Origin: Armatimonadota bacterium
Lineage (GTDB): Bacteria > Armatimonadota > Armatimonadia > Armatimonadales > Armatimonadaceae
NCBI GenBank assembly: GCA_014380985.1
Contig: JACMIU010000094.1
Span: 1 to 6,182 of the forward strand
Direction of reading: 5' to 3'
DNA length: 6,182 bases
Part shown: one piece after another, positions 5,248-6,182 of the stretch
How positions within the stretch are numbered: position 1 is the stretch's first letter
Layout of the letters: the number at the start of each line of letters is the position of its first letter
Program-made: the position numbers and the translations under genes
The notes under the pieces: generated by a model
Database searches by the model: none
Seen by the model: only the letters and a program-made list of their open reading frames with translations
Told to the model about the DNA's origin: nothing

Positions 5248-6182
5248 ATGAACGTTCTTCTTGCCGCCCCCCGTGGCTTTTGTGCCGGGGTTGACCGCGC
5301 CATCGAAATCGTCGAAATGGCACTCGAAGTCTACGGTGCGCCGATCTACGTGCGCCACGAGATTATCCACAACGAACACGTTGTCAACCGGCTCCGTGAG
5401 CGCGGCGCGGTGTTCACCGATCATCTTTCCGAGGTTCCCCGCGGCGCGAATCTGGTGTTTTCCGCGCATGGTGTTTCGCCCGCCGTCCGCGACGAGGCGC
5501 GGGAACGCGGACTGAACGTCTTAGATGCCACCTGCCCGCTGGTGACGAAAATCCATCTTGAGGTTCACAAGTACCTGAAGCGCGGTTACGGCATTTTCTA
5601 TATCGGGCATCGCGGTCACGTCGAAACCGAAGGCACACTCGGCGAGGCTCCCGGTCGCCTGACATTGGTCGTGGATGTGTCCGAGGTTGCCACGCTCCCC
5701 GAACCGCCCGAAGACAAACTGATTTTCCTGACGCAAACCACGCTTTCTATTGACGAAACGCAGGAGATTGTAGACGCGCTAAAGGCTCGTTTCCCGCGCC
5801 TCGAAATGCCGCCGACCGACGATATTTGCTACGCGACGCAGAACCGGCAGGACGCGGTGAAGGTGCTGGCGAAACGCGCCGACACGGTTTTAGTCGTTGG
5901 CTCCAACACATCTTCTAACTCGCGTTCCTTGCGGCAGGTGGCGCAACTGCACGGGGCTACGGCGTTCCTCATCGGCGACGCGGGCGACATCACCGACGAA
6001 ATGCTGGCGGGGGCGCAAACCGTGGCGGTAACGGCGGGGGCGTCCGCGCCCGAATCGCTGGTGCAGGAAGTGATCGCGGAACTGACGCGGCGCGGCGCGG
6101 ATTCGGTCGAGGAGTTTGTTCTGCTACGCGAGGAGATGGAGTTTAAAGCCCCGCCGGGGTTGGTCGCGCTATATCGCGGTCG
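5248..6182 (+). CDS. ispH: 4-hydroxy-3-methylbut-2-enyl diphosphate reductase IspH (3' end missing)
   Basis: Cytoplasmic iron-sulfur enzyme of the last MEP pathway step, converting HMBPP to isopentenyl and dimethylallyl diphosphate. 311 codons are visible and the frame is still open at the window edge. Since the family is usually about 310-320 residues, little is missing. The three [4Fe-4S] ligands are Cys12 in APRGFCAGV, Cys96 in DATCPLVTK and Cys194 in DICYATQNRQ. His41 lies in HNEHVV and His74 in SAHGVSP. HRGHVETEG carries His124 and the proton-donor Glu126, and TQTTLS (162-167) carries the conserved Thr. SNTSSNS (219-225) and TAGASAPES (262-270) bind the diphosphate in this family. ATG 5248 is chosen because MNVLLAAPRGFCAGV matches the normal family start. 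All catalytic residues are intact. It follows the lipoprotein gene by 75 bp and is functionally unrelated to it. Confidence 0.97.
   Translation, partial: MNVLLAAPRGFCAGVDRAIEIVEMALEVYGAPIYVRHEIIHNEHVVNRLRERGAVFTDHLSEVPRGANLVFSAHGVSPAVRDEARERGLNVLDATCPLVTKIHLEVHKYLKRGYGIFYIGHRGHVETEGTLGEAPGRLTLVVDVSEVATLPEPPEDKLIFLTQTTLSIDETQEIVDALKARFPRLEMPPTDDICYATQNRQDAVKVLAKRADTVLVVGSNTSSNSRSLRQVAQLHGATAFLIGDAGDITDEMLAGAQTVAVTAGASAPESLVQEVIAELTRRGADSVEEFVLLREEMEFKAPPGLVALYRG

Noticed and set aside
4095..5303. A 402-codon open frame on the minus strand
   Set aside because: It runs antisense to the prepilin-like and lipoprotein genes and into the 5' end of ispH. It crosses the intercistronic hairpin and its translation has no recognisable motif or family. 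It is a GC-driven shadow frame.
1..6182. CRISPR arrays, rRNA genes, insertion sequences with transposase, or defence genes
   Set aside because: No regularly spaced repeats, no rRNA-like sequence and no transposase, nuclease or toxin-antitoxin motifs were seen in the translated frames.

Overview
The window looks like GC-rich chromosomal DNA from a free-living, Gram-negative-type bacterium, most likely a member of the Armatimonadota. The main clue is the prepilin-like protein at 3954-4892. Its N-terminal helix continues into an ILFPVFAQARDKAR run followed by a CLSNEKQ...MMYSQDYDETYP segment, and it ends with an H-X9-DG motif. That combination is abundant in Armatimonadota and also occurs in Planctomycetota. 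The three housekeeping genes are consistent with this but do not settle the phylum.

Layout, left to right. Positions 1-108 hold a perfect inverted repeat of at least 23 bp per arm, cut by the window edge; each arm is itself a small palindrome. Next is a clear rho-independent terminator (148-187) for ftsH, which is on the minus strand (210-2285) and encodes the membrane-anchored AAA+ zinc protease. A 236-bp divergent region (2286-2521) follows. It carries a good sigma70-type promoter for murB and a 10-bp direct repeat. murB (2522-3514, plus strand) encodes UDP-N-acetylenolpyruvoylglucosamine reductase, and its stop codon lies inside a terminator-like structure (3493-3542). A gene-free stretch of about 440 bp (3515-3953) contains a consensus -35 box inside a perfect 14-bp palindrome, then a long leader with three small hairpins.

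The leader feeds a GTG-started H-X9-DG prepilin-like gene (3954-4892). After a perfect 16-bp intercistronic hairpin comes a 66-codon lipoprotein gene (4972-5172). Last is ispH (5248 to the window end, 3' end missing), the final enzyme of the MEP isoprenoid pathway. It has no usable Shine-Dalgarno sequence but has a -10-like hexamer placed as expected for a leaderless transcript.

How the genes relate: ftsH, murB and ispH are unrelated core functions (membrane proteolysis, peptidoglycan precursor synthesis, isoprenoid synthesis), and each seems to be its own transcription unit. The prepilin-like gene and the small lipoprotein form the only accessory unit. They appear to share a promoter, and both products are expected to leave the cytoplasm by specialised signal-peptide routes (prepilin peptidase and lipoprotein signal peptidase). 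I found no demonstrably new system. The most worthwhile leads are the edge inverted repeat, the palindrome over the prepilin promoter, the prepilin/lipoprotein pair with its intercistronic hairpin, and the probable leaderless ispH start.
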